Part shown: in pieces, positions 1 to 9,008 of the stretch
Layout of the letters: the number at the start of each line of letters is the position of its first letter
How positions within the stretch are numbered: position 1 is the stretch's first letter
Assembly: GCA_045633845.1 (NCBI GenBank)
Contig: JAZQZC010000010.1
Location: 54,368 to 118,367, forward strand
Source: RGIG4708 sp045633845
GTDB lineage: Bacteria; Bacillota; Clostridia; UMGS1810
Direction of reading: 5' to 3'
DNA length: 64,000 bases
The notes under the pieces: generated by a model
Told to the model about the DNA's origin: nothing
The model's input: the letters and a program-made list of their open reading frames with translations, nothing else
Database searches by the model: none
Position numbers and translations under genes: made by a program

Positions 1-39
1 TTCAGGAGATTTTAAAGAAAAAAGCTGTCAAACACAGAA

Positions 40-417
40 GTGGTTGACCCTATCTGCCTTGCGGCCAAGGTAGTAGACAGCTGCGACAAATGCTGTTGCT
101 GCGGCGAAACAGATGTTGCATCGGTACCTGCAAATATTTGCAGAGTATTTGATGATTGCCTTGTAGATACCGATAATGGCAAGAGAGTGTACGTTACTAT
201 CGGCTTGTTTACAATAGTAAGGCTCGAACGCGATGTACAGCTTTTAATCCCTGTAATTGATTACTGCATTCCAGACAATGAATGTGTAACCTCAACAGAA
301 AACAATCCTTGCGATTTATTTGACAAATTGCGTTTTCCAACAGATGAGTTTTTCCCACCCGAAAAACAGGCATTCGAAAACTTAGAGCCAACCCGTGAAG
401 ATTGCTGCTGCGGTTAA
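40..417 (+). CDS. cysteine-rich small protein, unknown function
   Basis: About 125 residues with a CCCCG cluster near residue 18, scattered Cys (CRVFDDC, DYC, NEC) and a C-terminal CCCG. The central part (YVTIGLFTIVRLERDVQL) looks like a beta-rich domain. No signal peptide or membrane segment is visible. Clostridial sporulation and coat-associated proteins often have this kind of Cys-rich, acidic composition, but I cannot name a family. The start is uncertain. GTG at 40 is the first conventional start after an in-frame TAA at 13-15, while the only Shine-Dalgarno-like AGGAG (4-8) lies too far upstream of it. A CTG at 25 is better spaced, or the true start may use another frame. The coding call rests on the long open frame and the repeated Cys pattern. 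Confidence 0.6.
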   Translation: MVDPICLAAKVVDSCDKCCCCGETDVASVPANICRVFDDCLVDTDNGKRVYVTIGLFTIVRLERDVQLLIPVIDYCIPDNECVTSTENNPCDLFDKLRFPTDEFFPPEKQAFENLEPTREDCCCG

Positions 418-461
418 CAAACATTTAAGAATAGCTTGTGTATAAATTCTAATTAAAAAAT

Positions 462-602
462 GGTGACAGATGGGGAAGTTCCTTTGAAAAAGGTGTGTCA
501 TCGTCTGTCGCTGGTTAGTTTTTATCTGTTCGCACAACAAACGGGAGACACACCTCTTGCGAGGAATGTCCCCGTTGTCATGCGAACATCCCCACTGTCA
601 CC
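462..602. repeat. REP/MITE-like paired-hairpin element
   Basis: The outer arms are imperfect inverted repeats: GGTGACAGATGGGGAAGTTC at 462-481 against the complement of GAACATCCCCACTGTCACC at 584-602. A second nested pair is GGTGTGTC (492-499) with GACACACC (547-554). Each half can also fold locally, with gacaga/tctgtc on the left and acaac/gttgt on the right. This resembles the GTGACAGTGGGGA-type repeats that accompany REP-associated Y1 transposases in Firmicutes, by memory only. There is no transposase here, so it would be a non-autonomous copy. It lies between two convergent genes. Confidence 0.6.
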
Positions 603-617
603 TGCGAAAAAATTACA

Positions 618-1307
618 TCAAAACATCTCAATAAAATTTTTGCATATTTCAATCGACTTTTGTGCCGCAATTTGGCAAAATTTAGGAAAGTCAATATTCG
701 ATTCGCCCGATGCATTGTCAGACATAACTCGTAGTATCGAAAACGGTACATTATTAAGGTAAGCAACATGACCGATGCTTGCACCTTCCATTTCGCCTGC
801 AATTGCACCAAAATTATCTACAATTTTTTTCTTGGTATCGTCACTGTTTAAAAACTGGTCGCCGCTTGCAATTGTGCCAAGCTCGCAATTTACACCGTCT
901 ATCTGTTTGGTGCTGTTGTACAGCAATTGCGAAATTCTTATGTCGCACGGAATTTTAACAAGGTCAATGCCGCTTATAAAGCCAACGGGGTCACCAAGGG
1001 GAGAGGTGTCCATATCGTGCTGAACAACATCGGTAGCTATGGCTACATCGCATATGTTAAGCTTTTCACTTAGCGAGCCTGCAACGCCAGTGTTTATTAC
1101 AACATCGGGCCTGTATGTAAGTATCATAGTTTGTGCGCATACCGCAGCATTAACTTTGCCAACGCCGCATTTTGCAATCACAACATCTTTTTCAAACATT
1201 TTTCCGCTGTAAAAATTTATTCCGCTAATTTTTGTAAGTGTTTTATTTTCCAGTTGCGAAATCAACTCGTTAACTTCAATATCCATTGCACCGATAATTC
1301 CTATCAT
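618..1307 (-). CDS. mtnN: 5'-methylthioadenosine/S-adenosylhomocysteine nucleosidase
   Basis: Cytosolic nucleosidase that hydrolyses MTA and SAH to adenine plus the thioribose, recycling by-products of SAM-dependent reactions and polyamine synthesis. The 229-residue length is normal for the family. The catalytic set is visible: Glu11 in MDIEV, Glu174 in GEMEGAS and Asp197 in MSDNAS, matching E. coli Glu12/Glu174/Asp197. The NTGVAG glycine motif sits near residue 72 and a GVGKVNAA motif near 48. The start ATG follows a GAAAGGCGG ribosome site. It is a single gene divergent from secA and convergent with the Cys-rich gene, with the REP-like element just past its stop. Confidence 0.95.
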   Translation of the reverse strand: MIGIIGAMDIEVNELISQLENKTLTKISGINFYSGKMFEKDVVIAKCGVGKVNAAVCAQTMILTYRPDVVINTGVAGSLSEKLNICDVAIATDVVQHDMDTSPLGDPVGFISGIDLVKIPCDIRISQLLYNSTKQIDGVNCELGTIASGDQFLNSDDTKKKIVDNFGAIAGEMEGASIGHVAYLNNVPFSILRVMSDNASGESNIDFPKFCQIAAQKSIEICKNFIEMF

Positions 1308-1393
1308 TTTATTTTACCGCCTTTCTGATTTAATATTAAATATATTGTATCACATGTTTAAATAAAAATAAACAAATATTTTTATAAAATCTA

Positions 1394-1422
1394 TTGTTAA
1401 TTAAATAATTATTTGTTATAAT
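1394..1422 (+). promoter_or_regulatory. sigma-A promoter for secA
   Basis: TTGTTA at 1394-1399 and TATAAT at 1417-1422, separated by exactly 17 bases, about 50 bases upstream of the secA start. Confidence 0.7.
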
Positions 1423-1473
1423 ATAATAGTATGTTTGTAACTAAGTACTTAACTTGCGAAAGGATTGAAATAA

Positions 1474-4200
1474 ATGGGTTTTTTTGAAAAGATTTTTGGC
1501 TCTTACTCTTCGAGAGAAATAAAAAGAGTAATGCCGTTAGTTAAAAAAATCAATGAACTTGAGCCTGCTATGTCAGCTCTTTCAGATATACAGCTTAAAG
1601 CAAAAACATCGGAATTTAAAATTCGATTAGATAGCGGTGAAACACTTGACGATTTGCTCCCTGAGGCTTTTGCGGTAGTAAGAGAAGCATCAAAGCGAGT
1701 GCTTGAGATGCGTCATTTTGATGTTCAGCTGATTGGCGGCATAATTCTTCATCAGGGCAGAATAGCCGAAATGAAAACTGGTGAAGGTAAAACCCTTGTT
1801 GCAACACTTCCATGCTACCTTAATGCTCTTGCAGGCAAGGGAGTTCACGTTGTAACAGTTAACGATTATCTTGCCCGCCGTGACAGCGAGCAAATGGGCA
1901 AAATTTATCGCTTTTTGGGGCTTACGGTAGGTCTTATTGTGCCTGGTCAGACCCCCGAAGAAAAAAGAGAAGCATACAATGCTGATATCACATATGCAAC
2001 AAACAACGAGCTTGGGTTCGACTATCTTCGTGACAATATGGTTATATACAAAGACCAGATGGTATGCAGAGAGCATAATTTTGCAATTGTTGACGAGGTT
2101 GACTCAATACTCATTGACGAAGCACGTACTCCGCTTATTATTTCGGGTGTGGGCGACAAGTCCACAGAGCTTTATACTCTTGCCGACAGATTTGCACGTT
2201 CACTCAAAAAGAAGGTTGTTGTTGAAGAAGATACAAAAACATTTGACGATGCTACTCAGGCAGACTATATAGTTGATGAAAAGGCGCGAACTGTTACCCT
2301 TACACCCGAGGGCGTAAAAAAGGCAGAAAGTGCTTTCCGTCTTGAAAATCTGTATGATTCCGAAAATATGACAATAGCACATCACATCAATCAGGCTATA
2401 AAAGCATATGGTATTATGCACAAAGACCGCGATTATGTTGTAAAAGACGGCGAAGTAATTATAGTTGATGAATTTACAGGCCGACTTATGATAGGCAGAC
2501 GTTACAACGAAGGTCTGCATCAGGCAATCGAAGCAAAAGAGGGAGTGGAAGTTGCAAGAGAGAGCAAGACGCTTGCAACAATTACCTTCCAAAACTTTTT
2601 CCGCCTTTATTCAAAGCTTTCGGGTATGACAGGTACTGCTCTTACCGAAGAGTCTGAATTTCAGGAAATATACAAGCTCGACTGTATCGAAATTCCTACA
2701 AACGAGCCAATGATTAGAGTTGACCACGACGATTCGGTGTACAAATCCGAAAAAGGCAAGCTCAATGCTGTTGTAAATCAGATAGAACAATGTCATCAAA
2801 AGGGTCAGCCTGTGCTTGTTGGTACTGTCACAATCGAAAAATCAGAGCTTATAAGCTCTATGCTTAAACGACGTGGTATAAAGCACGAGGTGCTCAATGC
2901 CAAATATCACGAAAAAGAAGCCGAAATAATTGCTCAGGCGGGTAAAAGAGGTGCCGTAACCATAGCCACCAATATGGCAGGCCGTGGTACTGATATTATG
3001 CTCGGCGGTAATATGGATTATCTTGCAAAGCAGCATCTTAAAAGAATGGGATATGCTGACGAAATTATCAATGAGTCTATGGGCTTTGCCGATACTAATA
3101 ATGAAGAGGTTATTGAAGCCCGCGCAAAATTTGCAGAGTATAAAGAACAAATTAAGCCCGAAATTCTTGCCGAGCGTGAGCTTGTTAAGCAGGCAGGCGG
3201 TTTGTTTATTATTGGTACAGAGCGTCATGAATCAAGACGTATTGACAATCAGCTCCGAGGTCGTGCAGGACGTCAGGGTGATATTGGTGAATCAAGATTT
3301 TATATTTCGCTCGAGGATGACCTTATGCGTTTGTTTGGCTCTGACAGGCTTGTTGCAATGGTTGACAGACTCGGTGTAGAGGATGAAGATGCCATCGAAG
3401 CAAATATGCTTTCGGGTGCAATCGAAAATGCTCAAAAACGAATTGAGGGCCGCAACTTCCAGATAAGAAAGCACGTACTCCAATTTGACGATGTAATGAA
3501 TGTACAGCGAAACGTTATATACGGCGAAAGACAAAAAGTGCTCAATGGTGAGGATTTAAAACAAAATATCCAAAAAATGATTGAGTCTTATATCTCAAAC
3601 ACTGTTGATTTTTATACCGGCGGTGAAATTGTAGACAACTGGAATCTTGATGGTCTTGTTGAAACAATGGAACGTGCACTTGATATTAAAGGTGAAATAT
3701 CGTACACTCGTGATATGTTTGACGACCTCACCCGTGAGGGCATAAAAGACGATTATCGTGCAATTGCCGCAAAATTGTATCAGGAAAAGGAACAGGCATT
3801 TGGTTATAACAATATGCGCGAGCTGGAACGTATGCTTCTTCTCAGAGTTGTTGACACCAAATGGATGGATCATATAGACGATATGGATCAACTCCGAAAG
3901 GGAATAGGACTTCGTGCTTATGGTCAGCGTGACCCTGTTATTGAATACAAAGAAGAAGGCTATGCAATGTACGAGGCAATGCTTAATTCTATAAACGAAG
4001 ATTTGGTTAAATTTTTGTTCCGCGTAAAAATTAATACAAGTGTTCAGCGTGAGCAGGTTGCACAGCCTGTAACTCAAACACATGGCGACAGTGAGCCAGC
4101 GGCAAAAAAACCTGTTGTCCGTTCATCACAAAAGGTTGGTCGAAATGACCCTTGTCCTTGCGGCTCAGGTAAAAAATACAAAAAATGCTGTGGTCAGTAA
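1474..4200 (+). CDS. secA: preprotein translocase ATPase SecA
   Basis: Motor ATPase of the general secretory pathway; it binds preproteins and pushes them through SecYEG at the membrane. At 908 residues it is full length. Visible elements are the N-terminal MGFFEKIFG, the Walker A TGEGKT at residues 102-107, the DEAD-type DEVD motif, the GRGTDIMLGG and QLRGRAGRQGD helicase motifs of NBD2, and the helical scaffold/wing region. The extreme C-terminus has the zinc-binding CPCGSGKKYKKCC motif used for SecB or ribosome contact. The start ATG follows GAAAGGATTG. It is followed 34 bases later by prfB, the classic secA-prfB pair of Firmicutes. Confidence 0.98.
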   Translation: MGFFEKIFGSYSSREIKRVMPLVKKINELEPAMSALSDIQLKAKTSEFKIRLDSGETLDDLLPEAFAVVREASKRVLEMRHFDVQLIGGIILHQGRIAEMKTGEGKTLVATLPCYLNALAGKGVHVVTVNDYLARRDSEQMGKIYRFLGLTVGLIVPGQTPEEKREAYNADITYATNNELGFDYLRDNMVIYKDQMVCREHNFAIVDEVDSILIDEARTPLIISGVGDKSTELYTLADRFARSLKKKVVVEEDTKTFDDATQADYIVDEKARTVTLTPEGVKKAESAFRLENLYDSENMTIAHHINQAIKAYGIMHKDRDYVVKDGEVIIVDEFTGRLMIGRRYNEGLHQAIEAKEGVEVARESKTLATITFQNFFRLYSKLSGMTGTALTEESEFQEIYKLDCIEIPTNEPMIRVDHDDSVYKSEKGKLNAVVNQIEQCHQKGQPVLVGTVTIEKSELISSMLKRRGIKHEVLNAKYHEKEAEIIAQAGKRGAVTIATNMAGRGTDIMLGGNMDYLAKQHLKRMGYADEIINESMGFADTNNEEVIEARAKFAEYKEQIKPEILAERELVKQAGGLFIIGTERHESRRIDNQLRGRAGRQGDIGESRFYISLEDDLMRLFGSDRLVAMVDRLGVEDEDAIEANMLSGAIENAQKRIEGRNFQIRKHVLQFDDVMNVQRNVIYGERQKVLNGEDLKQNIQKMIESYISNTVDFYTGGEIVDNWNLDGLVETMERALDIKGEISYTRDMFDDLTREGIKDDYRAIAAKLYQEKEQAFGYNNMRELERMLLLRVVDTKWMDHIDDMDQLRKGIGLRAYGQRDPVIEYKEEGYAMYEAMLNSINEDLVKFLFRVKINTSVQREQVAQPVTQTHGDSEPAAKKPVVRSSQKVGRNDPCPCGSGKKYKKCCGQ

Positions 4201-4234
4201 AAATATTTTAAAACTAGTAAAGAGGTGAATAATA

Positions 4235-5357
4235 TTGTTACAGTATGATGAATACAAAATTGAACTTTTAAATCTTTCTGACAGTATTAATGATTTGAGG
4301 GATTCACTTTGACATTGCAGGACTCAATGCACAAATAGAAGACCTCGACAATCAGGCTTCGCAGCCGGGATTTTTTGACGATATGTCAAAAAGTCAAAAA
4401 GTACTGCAGAAATCCAAAAACTTAAAAACCAAAGTAGAACGTTTTACATCCTTTGAAAGCCTTTATGAGGACACACTTGTGCTCATTGATATGGCAAACG
4501 AAGAGGACGACGAGTCTATGCTTGATGATGTAACAGCATCGGTGCTGCAAATTAAGTCTGAGCTAGAAAGTATGACACTCGAAACACTTCTTTCGGGCGA
4601 ATATGATGGTAACAATGCAATTCTGTCACTGCATGCAGGTGCAGGTGGTACCGAGGCTCAGGACTGGACAGAAATGCTTTTGCGTATGTATACAAGATGG
4701 GCAGAAAGACGCAATTTTTCGGTTACTACTATGGATATGCTCCCCGGTGATGATGCAGGTGTAAAAAGCGTTACGATACTTATTTCCGGCGATAATGCTT
4801 ATGGGTATCTTAAGGCAGAAAAAGGCGTTCATCGTCTGGTACGAATATCTCCGTTTGATTCATCGGGCAGACGTCACACATCCTTTGCATCGGCAGATGT
4901 AATGCCTGAGTTTAATGAGGATATCGAAATAGACATCAATCCCGACGATTTGAGGATTGACACATTCAGGGCAAGCGGCGCAGGCGGTCAGCACGTTAAC
5001 AAAACATCATCTGCTATCAGAATTACCCATGAGCCAACAGGTATTGTTGTTGCCTGTCAGAACGAACGTTCACAACATCAGAACAAGGATATGGCAATGA
5101 AGATGCTGTACTCCAAGCTGATGGAAATTAAAGAAAGAGAAAATATGGAAAAAATTGCTGACATCAAGGGCGAACAAAAGGAAATTGGCTGGGGCAGTCA
5201 GATAAGGTCATATGTGTTTCATCCGTATAATCTTGTTAAAGACCACAGAACCAATTATGAAATGGGCAATATTAATGCTGTTATGGACGGAGACCTTGAT
5301 GGTTTTATAAATGAATATCTTAAATCTGCAAGTCTAGGTACATTAAATCAAAAATAA
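4235..5357 (+). CDS. prfB: peptide chain release factor 2, with programmed +1 frameshift
   Basis: RF2 recognises UGA and UAA stop codons and triggers peptide release. A short first frame starts at TTG 4235, 3' of GAGGTG, and encodes 25 residues ending CTT TGA at 4307-4312. Shifting +1 at CTTTGAC resumes in the frame running to TAA at 5355-5357, giving 373 residues. With that numbering the SPF stop-recognition motif falls at 205-207 and GGQ at 250-252, the same positions as in E. coli RF2, which strongly supports both the start and the shift. An internal Shine-Dalgarno-like GAGGG lies 5 bases before the slip codon. The UGA is RF2's own codon, so low RF2 raises frameshifting (autoregulation). 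It lies in an apparent operon with secA. Confidence 0.96.
4298..4313 (+). promoter_or_regulatory. RF2 programmed +1 frameshift site
   Basis: AGGGATTCACTTTGAC: a purine-rich stimulator, slippery CTT at 4307-4309, in-frame TGA at 4310-4312 and a C at 4313. This is the widely conserved prfB recoding signal. Confidence 0.95.
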
Positions 5358-5467
5358 TATGTACATAATTCAGATGGCAAATGCGCTCGATATAATGATT
5401 AGCAAAACAGCTGTTTCTTGATGAATTACTTGTAGAACTTGATGACAATAATAATACAATGGAATAA
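5358..5467 (+). other. unexplained stretch with broken small reading frames
   Basis: Between prfB and its terminator one frame reads MANALDIMISKTAVS then stops. The next frame, from about 5399, reads LAKQLFLDELLVELDDNNNTME before a stop at 5467. Together they look like a small acidic protein split by a single-base shift, but no family is recognised and there is no clear ribosome site. It could equally be untranslated 3' sequence. Confidence 0.25.
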
Positions 5468-5476
5468 ATAATTTTA

Positions 5477-5505
5477 TGCGGTATCTGTACAGATACCGCA
5501 TTTTT
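5477..5505 (+). terminator. intrinsic terminator after prfB
   Basis: Perfect 24-base palindrome (tgcggtatctgt / acagataccgca) followed by TTTTT. It also separates prfB from the convergent radA. Confidence 0.85.
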
Positions 5506-5532
5506 GTATACTGGTGTGCTATTTGTGGATGT

Positions 5533-6891
5533 TTATTTTGATAAGATTTGTAGTGCCTCTGTTACACCCGAAACAGGAATAATTTCCATATCTTTTATAT
5601 TTTTTAGCGATTGCATATTGCCTTTGGGTACTATACATCTTGTAAATCCCATCTTTTTTGCTTCATTAATGCGGCGGTCGGCGTAACTGATTGCACGAAC
5701 CTCGCCGGTCAGACCAACCTCGCCGAGAATAATGGTGTGTTTGTCTATAACAAAGTTTTTGTAATTTGAAGCAATAGCCGTTATAACTGCAAGGTCGGTT
5801 GCCGGCTCGTTAATTTTAAGGCCACCAACAACATTTATGTACACATCTAGGCTTTGCATACTGTAATTTAACTTTTTTTCGAGTATTGCAACAAGCAAAA
5901 TGGCTCTGTTAAAATCAATACCCTGTGTCATTCTTCGGGCATTGCCAAAACCGGTAGGGGACGAAAGCGCCTGAACCTCTGCCATAACAGGGCGTGTGCC
6001 TTCCATTGTACAAACCACCGTTGAGCCCGACACTCCATCAGGGCGCTCTTCAAGGAGCATTTTTGACGGGTTTTCTACATCCTCAAGTCCTGTATCTTTC
6101 ATTTCAAATACGCCTATTTCGTTGGTAGAGCCAAATCGGTTTTTGACAGTGCGCAGTATTCGGTATGACTGATGTCTTTCGCCTTCAAAATACAAAACGC
6201 AGTCAACCATATGTTCAAGCACCTTTGGCCCCGCGATGCTGCCTTCTTTTGTAACATGGCCTACAATAAAAATTGCAATATCATTTTCTTTTGCAAGGCG
6301 CATAAGATAGTGAGTTGCTTCACGCACCTGACCGACACTTCCAGGGGCAGATGACAAATCGCTTTTAAAAATTGTCTGTATTGAGTCAATTATCATAACT
6401 TTTGGCTTGATTTTTTTTGCCTGAACTATTATGTTGTCAAGGTTTGTTTCGCTCATAAGCAAAAGATTTTCGGTTACAATATTAAGTCTGTCGGCACGCA
6501 TTTTTATCTGACTTTCAGATTCTTCACCTGTTACATAAAATACTGTGCCGTAGCTGCCCAAAGAGTTACATATTTGCAGCAACAGTGTTGATTTGCCAAT
6601 TCCGGGGTCACCGCCAACCAATACTAACGAACCATGAACAATACCGCCTCCCAGTACTCTGTCGAGCTCGTTTGAGTGAGTTTTAAATCTCAGCTCATTT
6701 GTTGCTGTAATACTTGCCAGCTTTTTTGGAACGGGGATTTCGCTGCTGTCGGAGGTAATGCTGAATTTTGTAGGCTGAATGTCAGCTTCTTCCATAAGGG
6801 TATTCCAATTGGAGCAGCCGGGGCATTTACCCAGCCATTTTGGTGATGAATATCCACATTCCTGACATACAAATTTTGTTGTGCTTTTCAT
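5533..6891 (-). CDS. radA: DNA repair protein RadA (branch-migration ATPase)
   Basis: RecA-related ATPase that helps process recombination intermediates with RecA. It is 452 residues with a C4 zinc finger (Cys9, Cys12, Cys23, Cys26), Walker A GDPGIGKST at 94-102, the RadA-specific KNRFG motif at 250-254, and a C-terminal Lon-protease-like domain. The ATG at 6891 is preferred because GAAGGAG precedes it by 9 bases; an upstream TTG at 6909 would overlap that ribosome site. It is transcribed alone, towards prfB. Confidence 0.96.
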   Translation of the reverse strand: MKSTTKFVCQECGYSSPKWLGKCPGCSNWNTLMEEADIQPTKFSITSDSSEIPVPKKLASITATNELRFKTHSNELDRVLGGGIVHGSLVLVGGDPGIGKSTLLLQICNSLGSYGTVFYVTGEESESQIKMRADRLNIVTENLLLMSETNLDNIIVQAKKIKPKVMIIDSIQTIFKSDLSSAPGSVGQVREATHYLMRLAKENDIAIFIVGHVTKEGSIAGPKVLEHMVDCVLYFEGERHQSYRILRTVKNRFGSTNEIGVFEMKDTGLEDVENPSKMLLEERPDGVSGSTVVCTMEGTRPVMAEVQALSSPTGFGNARRMTQGIDFNRAILLVAILEKKLNYSMQSLDVYINVVGGLKINEPATDLAVITAIASNYKNFVIDKHTIILGEVGLTGEVRAISYADRRINEAKKMGFTRCIVPKGNMQSLKNIKDMEIIPVSGVTEALQILSK

Positions 6892-6955
6892 ATAAAAAAA
6901 CTCCTTCAATGTCTATATATATAATTTACTATATTTTAACCAAAAAGTAAAGTAT

Positions 6956-6990
6956 AAAATCCGACGGTTATTATCAAGCCGTCGGATTTT
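6956..6990 (-). terminator. terminator of the small lipoprotein gene
   Basis: Stem CCGACGG / CCGTCGG, extended by aaaat/atttt, lies just past the lipoprotein stop on the minus strand. The A/T flanks could make it work in either direction. Confidence 0.75.
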
Positions 6991-6994
6991 GACA

Positions 6995-7279
6995 TTAATT
7001 ATTATTGTTAGTAGTGTTGTTTCCGCCCATCATATCATCAACGGCTTTTTCCATATTGTCCATTGTGGTATCTACAGCGTTTTTCATATCACCTGATGAG
7101 TTTTGCGTATTTTGATTAGCATTATCAGATGTTGATTGGCTGTTGTTTGCACTGCTTCCGGTGCTTCCGTTGCTTCCGCTGTCATTACCATTGTTGCCGC
7201 CATTATTACTGCCGCCGCAACCTGTAAATGATAATGCTAATATAAGAGATAATGCAACTATAATACTTTTAAATGTCAA
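6995..7279 (-). CDS. small low-complexity lipoprotein
   Basis: About 94 residues with a hydrophobic signal segment (IIVALSLILALSF) ending in the lipobox FTGC, followed by a Gly/Asn/Ser-rich linker and a short helical C-terminal part (MKNAVDTTMDNMEKAVDDMM). It should be lipid-anchored on the outer face of the membrane. Function is unknown. Clostridia often carry similar small Asn/Gly-rich lipoproteins near spore genes. A TTG start at 7279 is chosen because GAAAGG lies about 11 bases upstream; the GTG at 7288 is only 2 bases from that site. It sits next to a SASP gene but has its own terminator. Confidence 0.65.
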   Translation of the reverse strand: MTFKSIIVALSLILALSFTGCGGSNNGGNNGNDSGSNGSTGSSANNSQSTSDNANQNTQNSSGDMKNAVDTTMDNMEKAVDDMMGGNNTTNNNN

Positions 7280-7304
7280 TGTAAACACATCCTTTCATTT
7301 TAGC

Positions 7305-7356
7305 TAAAAAACAAGCAACCTGATTTATTATAGTCATTATAATTAATCAGGCTGCT
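7305..7356 (-). terminator. terminator of the SASP gene
   Basis: On the minus strand, stem AGCAGCCTGATT / AATCAGGTTGCT with an AT-rich loop, followed by TTGTTTTTT. It lies directly after the SASP stop. Confidence 0.85.
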
Positions 7357-7369
7357 TTTACGGATTTAA

Positions 7370-7570
7370 TTACTGATTATTAGAAATGTCAGATTCGTAT
7401 TTTTTGATCATATTTTTGACCATCTGTCCACCAATAGAACCAGCCTGCTTTGATGTTAAATCACCATTGTAACCATTTTTAAGGTTTACACCAACTTCAC
7501 TTGCTGCTTCCATTTTAAATCTGTTCATAGCTTCTTTAGCTTCTGGAACAACATGTTTTTTAGATGCCAT
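7370..7570 (-). CDS. alpha/beta-type small acid-soluble spore protein
   Basis: A 66-residue DNA-coating spore protein that protects dormant-spore DNA and is degraded by GPR at germination. Family hallmarks are the EVGVNL segment near the GPR cleavage region, the central tripeptide-rich NGYNGDLTSKQAGSIGGQMVKNMI and the basic N-terminus MASKKHVVPEA. The ATG follows an excellent AAGGAGGTGATTTTA ribosome site. A sigma-G promoter would be expected but I could not define one securely. This gene is the best direct evidence that the organism sporulates. Confidence 0.95.
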   Translation of the reverse strand: MASKKHVVPEAKEAMNRFKMEAASEVGVNLKNGYNGDLTSKQAGSIGGQMVKNMIKKYESDISNNQ

Positions 7571-7652
7571 TAAAATCACCTCCTTGTTATTTGGTACAGG
7601 TATAATTTATGCATATACCAAAATAATAAACAGGTAATTTTTTACTTGATTT

Positions 7653-9008
7653 TTACGCCTTATAAAATGCTGCGTAGCCTTTGTAAGCACTGTAAATATC
7701 TACTTTGCTTGCAATTTCAAAGGGAGCATGCATCGAAAGGAGCGGCACACCAACATCAATTGTGTCAACGTTGAGGTTTGCAATATATTTTGCAACCGTT
7801 CCGCCGCCGCCCTGGTCAACCTTGCCCAGCTCGCAGATTTGCCATATTACGTTTGCTTTGTTAAATATTGAGCGCATTTTTGCAACAAATTCGGCATTGG
7901 CATCTGAGGTAGAGCTTTTTCCTCGTGCGCCGGTGTATTTGCAAAATGCTACCCCGCATCCCATAAATGCACTGTTGTTTTCTTCGTTAACGCTTTTGTA
8001 GGTTGGATCTACCGCTGCAGTTACATCTGATGACAGGCACATTGAATTTGAAAGGGTATTTTTTAAGTATATGTCGTTGTAATCATTTTTTGTTTTATAA
8101 ATTAATTCCGAAACAAAGTTTTCAAAAAATCTGCTTTGCATTCCGGTGTTGCCATCGCTGCCGGTTTCTTCTTTGTCAGCAAGGAAGCATATGCTTGTGC
8201 GCAGAGGTCTTTCGGTTTTGCAAATTGCCATAAGTGATGTGTATGCACAAACTCTGTCATCCTGACCGTAAGAGCCAACCATCGACATATCAAGCCCAAT
8301 GGTGCAGGCTTTGAATGAAGGTACAATTTCAAGCTCGGAGCTTACAAAATCGTCTTCTTCTATATTATATTTCTGTTTTAAAATATCAATAATTGTCTGT
8401 TTAAATTTTGATTTTTCACAATCGGATGGGATGGAGCCGATAAGTATATTCAAATCCTCACCGCTGATTAATTTGCTTGCTGTCTGACTCATTTGCTCCT
8501 GGGCAAGATGCGGCAGAAGGTCGGTAATTGTAAATTTTGGGTCGCTGTCATCCTCGCCGATATTTACATTTATTACCTTGCCGTCCTCTTTTACAACAAC
8601 GCCAATGAGCGACAATGGAATGGCTGTCCACTGGTATTTTTTTATACCGCCGTAATAGTGTGTTTTAAACAGTGCAAGATTTGAGTCCTCATATAGTGGA
8701 TTTGGCTTTAAGTCGAGGCGAGGGCTGTCAATGTGCGAAGCAATTATGTTTGTTCCGTTTAATATGTCTTCGCTGCCGACAACTGCAAGAACAATATTTT
8801 TTCCTCTGTTAATTTTATATACCTTATCGCCGGGGTAGAGTGCTTTTTTGTTATCGATATTTACAAAACCTGAGTCAATTGCAATGCTTTCACTTTGGGA
8901 CGTACATAATCTTTCTGTTTTTGAATTGTTGAGATATTCAATATATTTATCACAAAAATCCAACACGTCTTGTTTGTTTTCTTTATCCCAAGCAATATTA
9001 TTTTTCAT
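7653..9008 (-). CDS. M18 family aminopeptidase
   Basis: Cytosolic zinc exopeptidase (aspartyl/aminopeptidase I group) that trims N-terminal residues. It is 451 residues. Candidate metal and catalytic residues are His92 in SHIDSPRLDL, Asp250/Asp251 in GQDDR, Glu280/Glu281 in DKEETGSDG and His427 in SMHAPFE, all typical M18 motifs. The ATG at 9008 follows GAAAGGG by 9 bases; a longer N-terminus is possible but lacks a ribosome site. It is monocistronic and diverges from zapA. Confidence 0.93.
   Translation of the reverse strand: MKNNIAWDKENKQDVLDFCDKYIEYLNNSKTERLCTSQSESIAIDSGFVNIDNKKALYPGDKVYKINRGKNIVLAVVGSEDILNGTNIIASHIDSPRLDLKPNPLYEDSNLALFKTHYYGGIKKYQWTAIPLSLIGVVVKEDGKVINVNIGEDDSDPKFTITDLLPHLAQEQMSQTASKLISGEDLNILIGSIPSDCEKSKFKQTIIDILKQKYNIEEDDFVSSELEIVPSFKACTIGLDMSMVGSYGQDDRVCAYTSLMAICKTERPLRTSICFLADKEETGSDGNTGMQSRFFENFVSELIYKTKNDYNDIYLKNTLSNSMCLSSDVTAAVDPTYKSVNEENNSAFMGCGVAFCKYTGARGKSSTSDANAEFVAKMRSIFNKANVIWQICELGKVDQGGGGTVAKYIANLNVDTIDVGVPLLSMHAPFEIASKVDIYSAYKGYAAFYKA

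Noticed and set aside
460..762. Reading frame starting ATG 461 running into the nucleosidase region
   Set aside because: It reads through the REP-like inverted repeats and then antisense to the conserved mtnN gene, and the product has no family features.
3595..4083. Long antisense frame inside secA
   Set aside because: It mirrors the codon pattern of secA; the product is Cys/Phe/Ile-rich with no domain and no ribosome site.
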